A program made the position numbers and the translations under genes. From the NCBI GenBank assembly GCA_029204225.1, contig CM055113.1, positions 10,068,364 through 10,132,363 on the forward strand: 64,000 nucleotides of DNA, read 5' to 3'. This document shows, piece after piece, positions 1 to 9,966 of this stretch. Position 1 is the stretch's first letter. Every line of letters starts with the position of its first letter. The notes beneath the pieces are model-generated. The model had not been told where the DNA came from. It did not search any database and saw nothing but the letters and a program-made list of their open reading frames with translations. This DNA is from Diphasiastrum complanatum. Taxonomy: Eukaryota > Streptophyta > Lycopodiopsida > Lycopodiales > Lycopodiaceae.

Positions 1-61
1 TGATACATGTGAGAATCCTGCGCGAATTCAAATAAAATAAAATAATAACTAATTAATTATC
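1..61. other. AT-rich lead-in, nothing recognised
   Basis: Short AT-rich sequence before the first copy of the 90-bp tandem repeat. No coding or structural signal is visible. Confidence 0.4.
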
Positions 62-280
62 GTACGGTTCACCACGGTTCACCCTTAAAATCTCTGTGAA
101 CCGTGGTGAAACGCTCACGGTTCTCAGATTTTTTTACACAAATTAATTACTGTACGGTTCACCACGGTTCACCCTTAAAATCTCTGTGAATTGTGGTGAA
201 ACGCTCACGGTTCTCAGATTTTTTTACACAAATTAATTACTGTACGGTTCGCCACGGTTCACCCTTAAAATCTCTGTCAA
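62..280. repeat. 90-bp tandem repeat with internal hairpin, about 2.4 copies
   Basis: Copies start with GTACGGTTC at 62, 152 and 242, an exact 90-bp period. In copy 1 the arm TTCACCACGGTTCAC is followed after a short loop by its perfect 15-base reverse complement. Copy 2 carries two changes in the right arm, and copy 3 has one change in the left arm and loses the right arm. Each unit ends in ACGCTCACGGTTCTCAG followed by a T-run. It lies upstream of a transposase-like gene, so it may be a subterminal repeat of that element (inference). Confidence 0.85.
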
Positions 281-419
281 CAGTTTTTTTGGCCTATATT
301 TGCGTTTTTTAGTGAAATTTAAAAAAAAAATTTAATTAACTGTGGATTTTTTGTCCACGACACGTGCATGAATTATAATTGAAATTTGATTCAATATATA
401 TATCAGACATGAGGGTCTG
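281..419. other. AT-rich spacer
   Basis: T/A-rich spacer with poly-A and poly-T runs and a short (TA)n stretch near 395-402. No gene is visible. Confidence 0.4.
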
Positions 420-526
420 GGCCAAAATGGCCGCGTCCGACCCCAGATGCGTGGTCGGACGCGTCCTTTTTTTTTTAATTTTTTTTTTTAAAGGCTGGAC
501 GCGTCCAGCGTCCGGGCCCCGGACGC
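420..526. promoter_or_regulatory. Cluster of GC-rich palindromes around GCGTCC
   Basis: Four dyads are visible. GGCCAAAATGGCC lies at 420-432. GCGTCCGACC (433-442) pairs with GGTCGGACGC (453-462). GGACGCGTCC lies at 497-506. GCGTCCGG (508-515) pairs with CCGGACGC (519-526) around a 3-base loop. They sit about 0.5 kb upstream of the BED/DUF659 start codon, separated by A/T runs. They could be transposase or transcription-factor sites, or a replication by-product. The dyads are certain and the role is inference. Confidence 0.6.
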
Positions 527-637
527 TTTTTTTAAAAAACAAAAAAAAAAAAAAGCAAAAACCCGCGGGCCCTTGCGGACAATCCGCAGGACCCGAGAGC
601 AGGCAGAGGGCGGAAGAGGGAGAGTGTGGGAGAGCAT

Positions 638-645
638 AGAGAGAG

Positions 646-727
<82 letters not shown>

Positions 728-769
728 TGTTTGTGTGTGTGTGTGTGTGTGAGAAAATTGTGTGTGTGT
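638..769. repeat. (GA)n then (TG)n microsatellite
   Basis: An almost pure AG/GA tract runs to 724 and passes into TG-rich repeats up to about 769. It lies in the 5' flank or untranslated leader of the BED/DUF659 gene, and shorter GA and TG runs continue to the start codon. Confidence 0.95.
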
Positions 770-914
770 GAAAATTGTGTGCATTCAGGTGTGTGTTGAT
801 TTGTGTGTGTGAGAGAGAGAGGAAGAGACAGAGAGTGTGAGGAACGTAGAGAGAGAGGATTTGTGTGTGTGCGCAGTGTGTGTGTGAGTTTAGGATTTAG
901 GTTCAAGGGTGCTT

Positions 915-940
915 GGGTTTGGGGTTTAGGGTTTAGGGCG
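915..940 (+). promoter_or_regulatory. Telo-box-like motif (two TTTAGGG units)
   Basis: Two tandem copies of the plant telomere-type heptamer TTTAGGG lie about 70 bases before the proposed start codon. Such telo-boxes are known in plant promoters and leaders. Only two units are present, so this is not a telomere. Confidence 0.4.
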
Positions 941-998
941 GGAGAGAGCTTGGATTTCCGTGCTTCTGTGTGTGTGCGTGCGAGAGAGAGAGAGAGAG

Positions 999-2200
999 AT
1001 GGCTGCTCGTCCCATTTGGGATGAGGTGGAGGTCATGCCCGACAAAAAGTGGCATTGCCCTTTTTGTCGTAAGCAGTTCACAGGGAACGCCTCTCGGGTT
1101 CGAGCACATCTGGGGGGTTTGCGAGTCCGACCCACGGGCGGACGCTATGGGATCGGCATTTGTATGGTCATCCCCGTTGCGGAGAGGGCTCGCATTATGG
1201 AGACATATTCTGAGATAGCTGCTGAGCCCGGCGAGCTGTCCACAGATGTCGCGGACTCTATTTCTACTGGTGCACCCACTGCCACCGACCCTGCCACTGG
1301 TACACCCAGTGCCACCGCCCCCACCGTCGCATCTGCACCCGCCACTGCCGCTGCATCCGCATCCGCACCCGCCCCCGCCACCGCCACCGCCACCGCCTCC
1401 GCCAGTACTCCCCATGGATCCACGGCCTCCACTGCTGCACCTACGCGTCTGCCATCACCGTCAGATCTGCACGACCCGTCCACATCCTCCGCTTTCGCAC
1501 CTGCACCTATGCCACCACCTCCACATCCGCATCGTCCATCCGCATCCTCCCAGCCATCCACATCCCGAGGCACCAGACAAATGTCCATGTCGGGATCTTT
1601 CAGAGAGGGGCAGCACAAAGAGGCCACCAGGACCATAGCACAAATGTTCTATGACCTGAACCTCCCATTTATCATGGCATCATCCCGCATCTTTGGAGAG
1701 GCTATCTCGAAAGTTGCAATTTGCGGGCCCGGCTACACACCACCCACAGCCGACGCACTACGAGGCCCTTTGCTCCAGGACCGGGTTGCATCAGTCAGAG
1801 AGAGACTGGCCGCACTACACGAGGCTTGGGATAGATACAGCTGTTTCATCATGGCTGATGGGTGGACTGATCGTCGCAGACGTCCACTCATCAACATGAT
1901 TGTTTTTAGTTGTTACGGTTCCATGTTCTTGCGCAACATCGACGCCTCCGAGGCAGGGAGAGTGCATTCGGCCGAGTACATTTACGGCATCATTCGCGCG
2001 GCGATAGAGGAGGTCGGACCACAGCGCGTTGTCCACCCCTCCATCGTGTGGACGCCATGCGCCGCACACTCACTGGACCTCCTCCTGCATTCCATCGGGC
2101 GCCTGCCTTGGGTCAGTGACATTCTCACGAGGGCACTTGCGGTCGTGGACTTCGTCACACGCAAGCGCCGCATGACGGCACTTTTCCGCACATTCAGCAG
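999..2200 (+). CDS. BED finger + DUF659 transposase-like gene, exon 1
   Basis: The product resembles hAT-type transposase-derived DUF659 proteins. A BED-type finger lies near residues 14-50 (CPFC, a histidine in AHLGG, and a following C). A low-complexity Pro/Ala/Ser/Thr-rich linker follows at about residues 80-190, then the first half of DUF659 with DGWTD, the catalytic first Asp in hAT enzymes. TPCAAHSLDLLL follows. The stretch that should lie between these, carrying the second catalytic Asp in a TDN-type motif, is absent: VV runs straight into HPSIVWTPC with no splice sites, as if about 20 residues were deleted in frame. The ATG at 999 is chosen because the residues upstream in the same frame come from the GA/TG repeat. 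Exon 1 ends at a good donor, CAG/GTAAGC. Confidence 0.8.
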
Positions 2201-2290
2201 GTAAGCTGCCACTTACTTTTTGGCTCGTCAAGATGCTCTTTTTTTTTTGGCTCGTTTCATGTGTGCCTCTCATTCCGTTTGTCGATGCAG
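2201..2290 (+). other. Intron 1 of the BED/DUF659 gene
   Basis: A 90-base GT-AG intron (donor GTAAGC, acceptor GATGCAG) with T-runs before the acceptor. Joining it as drawn puts exon 2 one base out of phase, so either the exon carries a small indel or the gene is already a pseudogene here. Confidence 0.65.
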
Positions 2291-2441
2291 CTCGACTTGA
2301 AGAAGCCCGCTCGCACCCGCTTCGCCTACCAGTTCATCATGCTTGAGCGGCTACACAAGCTCAAGGGTGAATGCGGCACATGGCCACTTTGGCAGAGTTC
2401 ACCGCCATGGACCTGTCCACGACCCCAGAGGGCTTGGCCTT
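2291..2441 (+). pseudogene. BED/DUF659 gene, exon 2, part before the retrotransposon
   Basis: Translation in frame from 2291 gives a DUF659 signature: KKPARTRFAYQFIMLERLHK. After the codons around 2370 the conserved frame moves by one base, and the sequence running into the insertion reads FTAMDLSTTPEGLA in another frame. The exon is cut at GGCTTGGCCTT by the gypsy insertion and resumes after 8865. Confidence 0.75.
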
Positions 2442-2799
2442 TGTTACGAGCTCGTAACCAGTGCCGAACCCTAGAGAACACAGATAGGTCAGATACCACA
2501 GTCAGGGTCGTGTCCAGCGTACATGACCAACAGGGCAAGACAGTGTGAGTAGTGTGCCCCAGCACGGTCCATAGCCATGGCGGGCCTAACACAGCCTAGG
2601 GACCCTGTCAACAGGATAGGGCCCCTAGTTGGGTCCCGATGTGTAGTCGGCCACGTCAGTGCCACGTGGCTGACACTTGGCAGTAGCATGCTACCAGTCC
2701 TCACACTGGGCTAGGAGGGGCTTACTCTATATCAGGGAGTAGGCAAGGTTGGATGGATCAGTTAGTGTTTGCCCTACTGTGGTGTTAGGATCTATTACA
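2442..2799 (+). repeat. Gypsy 5' LTR
   Basis: 358 bp, begins TGTTACGAGCTCG and ends ATCTATTACA. A TATA-like CTCTATATC lies at about 2725-2733 and would serve as the U3 promoter. It matches the 3' LTR at 8503-8860 except for about nine substitutions. Confidence 0.95.
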
Positions 2800-2800
2800 C

Positions 2801-2816
2801 TGGTATCAAAGCCATC
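2801..2816 (+). other. Primer binding site, tRNA-iMet type
   Basis: TGGTATCAAAGCC starts one base after the 5' LTR and differs at one base from the usual plant TGGTATCAGAGCC, which is complementary to the initiator tRNA-Met 3' end. Confidence 0.9.
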
Positions 2817-3755
2817 TCCATCCTAGGGAACTCAGTTTTCAGCAGTGGAGAAAGTAGCTAGATTGCTCAGAACTTCTTCAAGTTCTCAGAAAGAAATAGA
2901 GGAGGAGACTCGCTGTAGGAACAGTCTCCTACTGAGGAAATCTTGGTGGATTTACTCGCTTGTCAAAGAGAAATTAGTCCAAATTTCTAGAGCAGGTCCA
3001 GCGCTGCAAATTCAGTCTTCATCTCTGATTTTTGCCATCAGGTTCAGGGAATCAGAGCGGATTTTTGAGGAGAAAGGGTGGTGCTGATCCATCGCTGAGG
3101 GATCAGAAATCTACCTCTGAAATTTCTGAGAAATCCAAGGAAATTTGAAGGGTTTTTAAACAAATTTTCTTAGCAAGGCCAGCGCTGGTCAGGGAGATGA
3201 AAAATTGGTTTTTCATCACTGTTTTTGAGGATTTTTCAGTAGTTTGAACATCAAACTAGATTGCCACAGACGAGCGACCTACTGCCTGAATTCAGATCAG
3301 AGATTCAAGCAAAGATTGGGCCTCAAATTTCAGAAAATTGGGCCAGACAGAGGGCTGTCCAGCCAGCAAGGGTAGGGAGACACCAAAATCAGAAATTGAA
3401 ATACTTTTTGGGTTTCAAATCAGAAGCAAATGAGCCAGTTGGGTTGCAATCAGACCAGTGAGCTACTATCCTCAAAGAACCGGGAAATTTGGCACCGTTT
3501 TGAAGCTTCAAACTGACATTTTCCGGGACAGCAGGTCTGAAATCTTGGGGCAAAGAGCTGAAAGGGTTCCTCTTCATTCTTTCTTTGGAAGTATAGTCCT
3601 CAGAAACAGCTAAGTCATCTTTCCTTTCCCTTGTACAGTTGTAAATTAGTCTTTTAGACTTTTTTCCTTCAGAAGTTAAGGTAGCTCCCTTTCAGTTCCG
3701 AAGATGACCACTCCTCAGGGACCTGATCAACCCTCGGAGAGAGGCTTCGACGAAC
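2817..3755 (+). other. Gypsy untranslated leader
   Basis: About 0.94 kb between the PBS and the first gag codon. The reading frames here (for example 2845-3087 and 3261-3461) show no gag-like composition or motif. AG-rich and repeated CAGAAA-type words are common. I see no gene. Confidence 0.6.
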
Positions 3756-5255
3756 TTGAAACAAGAAGCCTTGGCTTACAGGAAAGGGAAAGAACCCATG
3801 GAAGTGGAAGAACAGGAACAGTTCGCCGAAGAACTCGACGAACTGGTTACCAAGGAGCAGTTTCTCCAATTGGTAACAGAAGTGGATGAACTGAAGTTGG
3901 CATTAGCCAATTTCAAGTCCAGTGTGGATGACTCGTTCGCTGAACTCAAAAACTTGATTTTGAGTTCCGCGAAAGGAAGCCTTCCCTCCACTTCTCAGTT
4001 ATCCCCTTCTCCACTTCCATCAGTTTCGGGTGAGACTTTATGGTCTCACCCTAGTGTTTTTAAAGACTTAAAACCTCCTACTTTTAATGGGGAAGAGAAG
4101 GATAGAAATGCAGATATTCTACAAACCTTCCTCAGCAAATGGAAGAACATTCATGCTCTTAAACATACCCCTGACCATTTGCAAGCTATTGAGGCCAGTC
4201 TTTCCTTAGGGCCTATGGCCTATAAGTGGTGGTTAAATCTCTAGGAGACTGGACAGACTCCTCGGTCATGGAAAGCTTTTGAAGAAGCTTTCCTAAGAGA
4301 ATTTCTACCAGAAAATGAACTGGATAGAGCCTGGGAAGCCTGGGAAAGAACAGTAATGGATAAATCCCTCATCCAATATATCTCGCAGTATCGAGAAGCA
4401 ATTTTAAAGATTAAAAATATGGATGACTATCAAAAAATTAGGGGATTTGTCCGTGGCCTCAAAGATGAATATAAAGTAGAGGTCCAGAGAAACTCGCCTA
4501 CTACCCTTGAGCAAGCTCTCAGATATGCTCAAATCTATGATGATTCAGTGGGTAGGAAGAAGGCGAGACAACAGCCACTTTCTGAGCAGCCTCCTCAGAA
4601 AGACTTTCAATTTAAAAAGAAATTTTTAAAAAGAAAGAAAGAAGACAAATTTAAAAGTGAAGCTCCTCAGAAATGCGCTTCACTCATACAGCCCTTAAAA
4701 CTAGATGATTTTGAGAAAGCCAAACAAGAACGTTTGTGCTTTGTGTGTATGGGCAAGGGACACACAGTCAGACAGTGTCCCAAGGGGCCTTTCACTAAAA
4801 AAGATAAGAAAGATAAAAAACAAGTTCATCTTGTTCAGATTGTATGTTTCCCCAGTGACTCGGCAGCTTTCGAGATCAAAGTGTATCATGAAGATCATGA
4901 ACACTGTTGCCAACTGACCTCTGCAATGCTAGCGAGACCCTTCAGCTTTGGGCCACATGACCTAGTACGTATGCATGGGAAAGTTGGTAACCAGTCAGTA
5001 AGAGTCATGGTTGATGATGGGGCAACCCATAATTTCATCAACTACACCCTGGTTAAAAAGCTTAAACTACCAGAAGTACCTATTCAACATAGGTACATAG
5101 TTTCATTAGCTAAGGGTGAAGATAAAAAAATATGGGAAACTATGGTAAGTAAGTTAAATCTTGGTATTCAGGGGTACCAAGATGAAATAAACTTTCAGAT
5201 AATGCACCTAGATCGAACAGACATTGTTCTCGGGAGAGATTGGCTCTACAGTTGA
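3756..5255 (+). pseudogene. Gypsy gag and protease
   Basis: One reading frame broken by TAG at 4242-4244 and ended by TGA at 5253-5255. The first part is acidic and coiled-coil-like; then comes the retrotransposon gag core (LETLL/AYKWWLNL-type, then FLREFLPENELDRAWEAWE). A CCHC knuckle, CFVCMGKGHTVRQC, lies near 4735. The protease active site reads DDGATHNFI where DSGAT is usual. Gag packages element RNA; the protease would cut the polyprotein. The next pol segment is in the same frame, so this was once a single gag-pol ORF. Confidence 0.85.
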
Positions 5256-5324
5256 GGACCTTCCCTCCACAGAAACTATCAGGAGAACACCCTCAGCTTT
5301 CAGCATAAAGGCCGAGAGATCCAG

Positions 5325-6954
5325 TTGCATGGGGAGCATGATGTTCCCAACAGTCCTATGGTCTGCAGTTCAGAGCTCTGTCAGCTAATCGGAGACGAAG
5401 ACCATCAGGTATTCTTATGTGACTTTCAGTTTATTCCTGAAGTTTCTATTTCCAGTTCTATTCAGCAGAAAATCAGTAAATTAGAAACTTTGTTGTCTAA
5501 ATTTAAAGATGTTTTTCCTGAAGATTTGCCACATGGGTTACCACCTAGCAGAGAGGTAGATCATGTAATAAACCTAGTACCAGGTACAACACCTATTTCT
5601 AAACCTCCGTATCGGGTCAGCCGAACAGAGGATGAAGAAATAACTAGGCAATTAACAGATTATCTTGGGAAAGGCCAAATTCAGACCAGTAGTTCACCAT
5701 GGGCCTCACCAGTCCTATTGGTGAAAAAGAAAGAGGGGTCTATGCGTCTTTGCGTAGATTACAGAGCCCTCAATAAAGTCACAATTAAGAATAAATACCC
5801 TATGCCTCGGGCAGACGAGTTGTTTGACCAACTCGACAGGGCTAAGTTTTTCAGCAAAATAGACCTCAGATCGGGATATCATCAAGTCTGTATAAAATCG
5901 GAAGATGTCTCGAAAACAGCTTTTAGGACTCGTCACGGTCATTATGAGTTTAAGGTGATGCCATTTGGACTTACAAATGCTCTAGCTACCTTTATGACCT
6001 TGATGAATAGTGTCCTCAGACCATACTTGGGTAAATTTGTAGTCGTATTTTTAGATGACATCCTGTCTACAGCAAAACGAGGAAGGAGCATCTAAAACAC
6101 CTCAAAAAGGTGTTTCGACTGCTCAGAAAGCATAAGCTCTATGCTAAACAATCCAAGTGTGAATTCTTCGTTGAAGAAGTAGCATATTTGGGTCACATCA
6201 TCTCTTCAGATGGGATTAAGATGGACCCAAATAAGGTTAAAGCCATACTCAGTTGGCTGAGACCGCAGAATATTTTGGAACTTCAGATCTTTCTGGGTCT
6301 GGCGGGATATTACAGACGATTTGTCAAGGAATATGCTCAGGTAGCGGTTCCTATGACAAATCTCCTTAAGGGGAGGGAAAGGAGTGCATTTGGGAGTCCG
6401 CACAGCAGGAGAGCTTTGATGCTCTCAAAACAGCCTTAGCTACAGCACCAGTTTTAAAAGTCGTCGACCCCAATCAGCCATTTGTGGTCGAAACAGATGC
6501 TAGCGACTTTGCAGTAGGTGCTGTGCTAACTCAGGGTGGACGACCAGTTGCGTTCGAGAGTAAAAAACTCGAGCCAGCTCAGACTAGGTACAATGCCTAT
6601 GAAAAGGAACTCTTTTCTATAGTACATGCCCTTAAGACTTGGAGGCATTATTTGTATGGTGCCAATTTTGAGGTCCTGACAGACCATGAGAGTCTCAGAT
6701 ACCTTTGCAATCAACCTGAGCTTAGAGGTTGGAAAGCTCGTTGGGCAGAGTTGATGCAAGAGTTTGACATGTCTATCAGATATAGGCGTGGAAAATTCAA
6801 TACAGTAGCAGATGCCCTTAGCAGAATGCCTATGATAAACGAGCTGAGTTTTACTCAGATTCGTAATGAGTTACTCGAGTCCTTGAGAGGGAAATGCCAG
6901 CATGATGCATTCTTCTCTACTATCTGGAACTCAGTCCAGAACAGACAGTTATAG
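5325..6954 (+). pseudogene. Gypsy reverse transcriptase and RNase H
   Basis: RT shows the fingers motif [17 protein letters not shown], then [10 protein letters not shown], and the catalytic FLDDIL at about 6050. One base is missing just after FLDDIL, so the frame moves before [10 protein letters not shown]; a second shift lies near 6370 in a G-rich run. RNase H begins with ETDASDFAVGAVLTQ and ends with NTVADALSR. The frame closes at 6952-6954. RT copies element RNA and RNase H removes the template. The key acidic residues are present but the frame is broken. Confidence 0.9.
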
Positions 6955-7149
6955 ACTTCAGATACAGTTCCCGGGGCTGGTACCAGTTCATCCAAGAATA
7001 CGGCAGCTTCCGTTGAGGATGATGATGAGTCCGAGTATACGTCGTCAGATGACGTTGAGGATTCTAAGCCTGTATTACCCAAGCAAACCCCAGTGGTTGA
7101 GGGTCAGTTGACTCAAGGATTCAAATGGAAACAATATTCCATTCAGGAT

Positions 7150-8491
7150 GAGTACTTGCTCTATAGAGATAGAGTATGTGTCCCCAATTCAGAGGATTAT
7201 AGGCAGCAGGTCCTATATGAATGTCATGACAATCCTAGTGCGGGACACCCAGGCATATAGAAGATCTATGAGCTTCTTCGTAGGCAATTTTTCTGGCCCA
7301 GTATGAAAAAGGACGTCCACCAGTATGTAACCAGTTGCCAGAAATGTCAAGTAAATAAAGCAGAGCGTTTAAAGGTAGGAGGGTTGTTGCATCCCTTAGA
7401 AATACCAGCTGGTAAATGGGAGAGTATCTCCATGGATTTTATAGTAGGCCTGCCTAAAACCCAAAGGGGTAATGACACTATATGGGTCACAGTTGACCGT
7501 CTGACCAAAATGTCTCATTTTATTCCGACCAAAACAACCGTTAGAGCTCCAGGTGTTAGCGAAGTTGTTTGTAGACGGGCTATTTAAATTGTACGGTCTA
7601 CCTTCCGGCATAGTTAGCGAGCGGGACAGTAAGTTTACTGGAAATTTTTGGAGGGCAGTATTCCATCATCTCCATACTAAACTTAATATGAGTACCACCG
7701 ACCATCCACAGACGGACGGTCAAACAGAAAGGGTAAATCAAGTGCTGGAGGATATGCTTCGTGCATACGTCAGCAAGAAGCAGACTGATTGGGAGGAGTA
7801 TCTCTCGATATTAGAGTTTGCTTACAACAGTACCAAACATTCAGCTACGGGATACAGCCCATTTATGCTGATGTACGGTTTTCAGCCACGCTCACCCACA
7901 GCTGTAGGGTTTAAACAAGAAAAAGTTGAAGCAGCCAGAAACTTTTTAGAGGACCTAAACTAGATGATAGAACATGCTAAGCGTAGCATTAGGCAGTCCC
8001 AGGATCGAGCCAGGCATTATGCAGATCCACACAGACGGGATGTGCAGTTCTCCACTGGTGAGAAAGTCTACTTAAGAGTCCCAGTCGACTCTAAAGCCCT
8101 CAAATCAGGAGTGTGCGCTAAGTTGTCTCCAAGGTATTGTGGTCCCTTTACCATCAGTAGGAGACTAGTCGAGGTCACCTATGAACTAGAACTCCCACAC
8201 AGCAGTAAGGTTTTTCCAGTCTTTCATGTAAGTCAGTTACGAAAAGCCTTAACCAGATCAGATAATCTGGTAGGGGACAATGTTCTAGTTCTCCCATTGG
8301 ATCCTCAACAACCTCCGCATGAACCAGAGGAGATTCTTGATAGTAGAGAGACGCAGACTCGTCATACTCTATACCGAGAATATCTGGTTAAGTGGAATGA
8401 TCAGCCTGTTGAGAATGCCACTTGGGAAAGAGGCAGCGTCCTTCGCAAGATTTTTCCAGACTTTGTCTTAGAGGACCAAGACGGTTCTTAA
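7150..8491 (+). pseudogene. Gypsy integrase with chromodomain
   Basis: The HHCC zinc-binding part is visible (GHPGI, then CQKCQVNK), interrupted by TAG at 7258-7260. The catalytic core has SMDFIVGLP, SERDSKFTG and QTERVNQ, with a frameshift near 7550 between the first and second acidic residues. A TAG at 7961-7963 falls in the C-terminal part, which has a GPFTISRR segment. The end carries a chromodomain-like block, REYLVKWNDQPVENATWE, placing the element among chromoviruses. Integrase joins cDNA to the genome, and chromodomains can bias the target towards heterochromatin. Confidence 0.88.
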
Positions 8492-8502
8492 GGAGGAGGG
8501 AG
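8491..8502 (+). other. Gypsy polypurine tract
   Basis: AGGAGGAGGGAG lies directly before the 3' LTR, as expected for plus-strand priming. Confidence 0.9.
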
Positions 8503-8860
8503 TGTTACGAGCTCGTAACCAGTGCTGAACCCTAGAGAACACAGATAGGTCAGATACCACAGTCAGGGTCGTGTCCAGCGTACATGACCAACAGGGCAAG
8601 ACAGTGTGAGTAGTGTGCCCCAGCACGGTCCATAGCCATGGCCGGCCTAACACAGCCTAGGGACCCTGTCAGCAGGATAGGGCCCCCAGTTGGGTCCCGA
8701 CGTGCAGTCGGCCACGTCAGTGCCACGTGGCCGACACTTGGCAGTAGCATGCTACCAGTACTCACACTGGGCTAGGAGGGGCTTACTCTATATCAGGGAG
8801 TAGGCAAGGTTGGGTGGATCAGTTAGTGTTTGCCCTACTGTGGTGTTAGGATCTATTACA
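8503..8860 (+). repeat. Gypsy 3' LTR
   Basis: 358 bp, TG...CA ends, the same length as the 5' LTR with about nine differences. Several differences are C in this copy and T in the 5' copy, including one at CpG. Confidence 0.95.
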
Positions 8861-8865
8861 GCCTT

Positions 8866-9045
8866 CCACGACATCTTATTCATGGAGCCTTTTTGGGTGG
8901 ATATGCAGCAGCTGATGGACATCATGCACCCCATCTACTCTGTTCTGAGGCTCGTTGATCGCGAGGGGTGCACGATGGGCCTCATCTACGAGTTCATGGA
9001 CCGCATAGGCGAGTCTCTCCAGCGTTCCGAGCTGGACCCTGCCAG
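8866..9045 (+). pseudogene. BED/DUF659 gene, exon 2, part after the retrotransposon
   Basis: In frame it reads FMEPFWVDMQQLMDIMHPIY and then LRLVDREGCTMGLIYEFMDR, a standard block of hAT-type proteins that follows DUF659. It ends at the donor CCAG/GTATAA. Confidence 0.85.
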
Positions 9046-9156
9046 GTATAACTTTTTTCCGTCTCACCATCCTTACTTCCATTTCGCACTCTGTTTCGTC
9101 TTGGTGCCGCAACACGATGGTATGTAACTGTTGCCTCCGTGTGGTTTGGTCCACAG

Positions 9157-9366
9157 GTTGGAGCCTATCAGGCGCTTGTGGCAGCGGCAATGGGAGAAGT
9201 TTCACCGGTCCATTCACAGTGTGGCCCACATACTGCATCCGCTTTTTCAGAGCGAGAGGCAATACAACGATGCAGAGCTGCGTGCGGACTGGTTCGCATA
9301 CATCCGCCTCCTCAGCAATGACACTGGGTTCCGCAGCAGGCTCGAGGTGCAGAGGCTCGGTTACAG
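9157..9366 (+). pseudogene. BED/DUF659 gene, exon 3
   Basis: Between CCACAG and GTAAAC. It encodes RRLWQRQWEKFHRSIHSVAH, matching the W...L-H-A-A-x-x-L-N-P region of hAT proteins. Phase agrees with exons 2 and 4. Confidence 0.85.
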
Positions 9367-9455
9367 GTAAACTCGTGATCTATCGTACGTTATCGTTCGT
9401 TCAATTTCCCTGCGCGGGCTCAAGTGTACTCAAACATATCGTTGCTCAACTGCAG

Positions 9456-9588
9456 GCACTCTCTGGGGCTGTTCGGCGAGGACCTTGCACGTGTTCGAGA
9501 GAACAGGCTCTTACCTGTATCATGGTGGGAGAGCTACGGCGCCGGGCAGTCAGACCTGAGGACGCTTGCGCTCCGAGTCCTTTCACAG
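9456..9588 (+). pseudogene. BED/DUF659 gene, exon 4 (start of hAT dimerisation domain)
   Basis: Encodes SLGLFGEDLARVRENR, then PVSWWESYGAG and LRTLALRVLSQ: the WW-x-x-x-G...LA-x-x-x-L-S-Q signature of the hAT C-terminal dimerisation domain. Flanked by CTGCAG and GTATGT. Confidence 0.88.
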
Positions 9589-9676
9589 GTATGTTGTATG
9601 ATCCCATTCAGCCAACTAGTTTTCGCATTTTCTCTACAAGGTCGGTATTCACTCGAGTTGTTGCCAATTAATGCAG

Positions 9677-9860
9677 GACTGTTCTGCTTGCGTGTGCGAG
9701 CGGAATTGGTCAGCGTTCAGCCTCGTTCACATGAACAGGCCGGAACCGTCTGACGACAGAGCGGTGCAATGACCTGGTGTAGTGCAACACCAACACCAAA
9801 GTGGTTTGACGCATCACGGAGAGCATGAGGGCAGGAGGCGCACACGCCCTACTGCTGTAG
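9677..9860 (+). pseudogene. BED/DUF659 gene, exon 5 (hAT dimerisation, broken)
   Basis: Starts DCSACVCERNWSAFSLVH, the conserved CERNWS block. The next expected words (RNRLTTERCNDLV) appear only after a shift to another frame near 9741, and that frame ends in TAG at 9780-9782 where an aromatic residue is usual. The exon ends at TGTAG/GTATAT. Confidence 0.8.
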
Positions 9861-9966
9861 GTATATTTCGTTGCTCTGTCGTTTTGCTTTCGTATTGGTT
9901 TGAGACATTCAGTTTAATGCCCTCACGGTTGCTTCGGCTATTCTCACGAATGATTGACTTGTGCAG

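Larger units (their letters stand above)
2442..8860 (+). mobile_element. Ty3/gypsy chromovirus retrotransposon, complete ends, broken coding
   Basis: A 6.4-kb element with two 358-bp LTRs, a tRNA-iMet-type primer site, a leader of about 0.95 kb, and gag, protease, RT, RNase H, integrase and chromodomain in gypsy order, plus a polypurine tract and a perfect 5-bp TSD. It inserted into exon 2 of the BED/DUF659 gene in the same orientation. By eye the LTRs differ at nine positions (about 97.5% identical), mostly transitions as expected for methylated plant repeats. Four stops and three or more frameshifts mean it could move only with help from another copy. Confidence 0.95.
2437..8865. repeat. 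5-bp target-site duplication GCCTT around the gypsy element
   Basis: GCCTT at 2437-2441 directly precedes the 5' LTR and the same five bases at 8861-8865 directly follow the 3' LTR. Removing the element and one copy restores the open codons GLAFHDI of the host exon, so the insertion site is exact. Confidence 0.95.

Noticed and set aside
488-906. Minus-strand Ser/Leu/His-rich reading frames over the GA/TG tracts
   Set aside because: Translation of a microsatellite; no other coding evidence.
915-940. Telomere repeat
   Set aside because: Only two TTTAGGG units; a telo-box is more likely than interstitial telomere.
1145-1636. Minus-strand Gly/Ala/Val-rich frame opposite exon 1
   Set aside because: Shadow of the GC-rich Pro/Ala/Ser linker of the plus-strand exon.
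2845-3461. Two small ORFs in the gypsy leader
   Set aside because: No gag motif, poor composition, upstream of the real gag frame.
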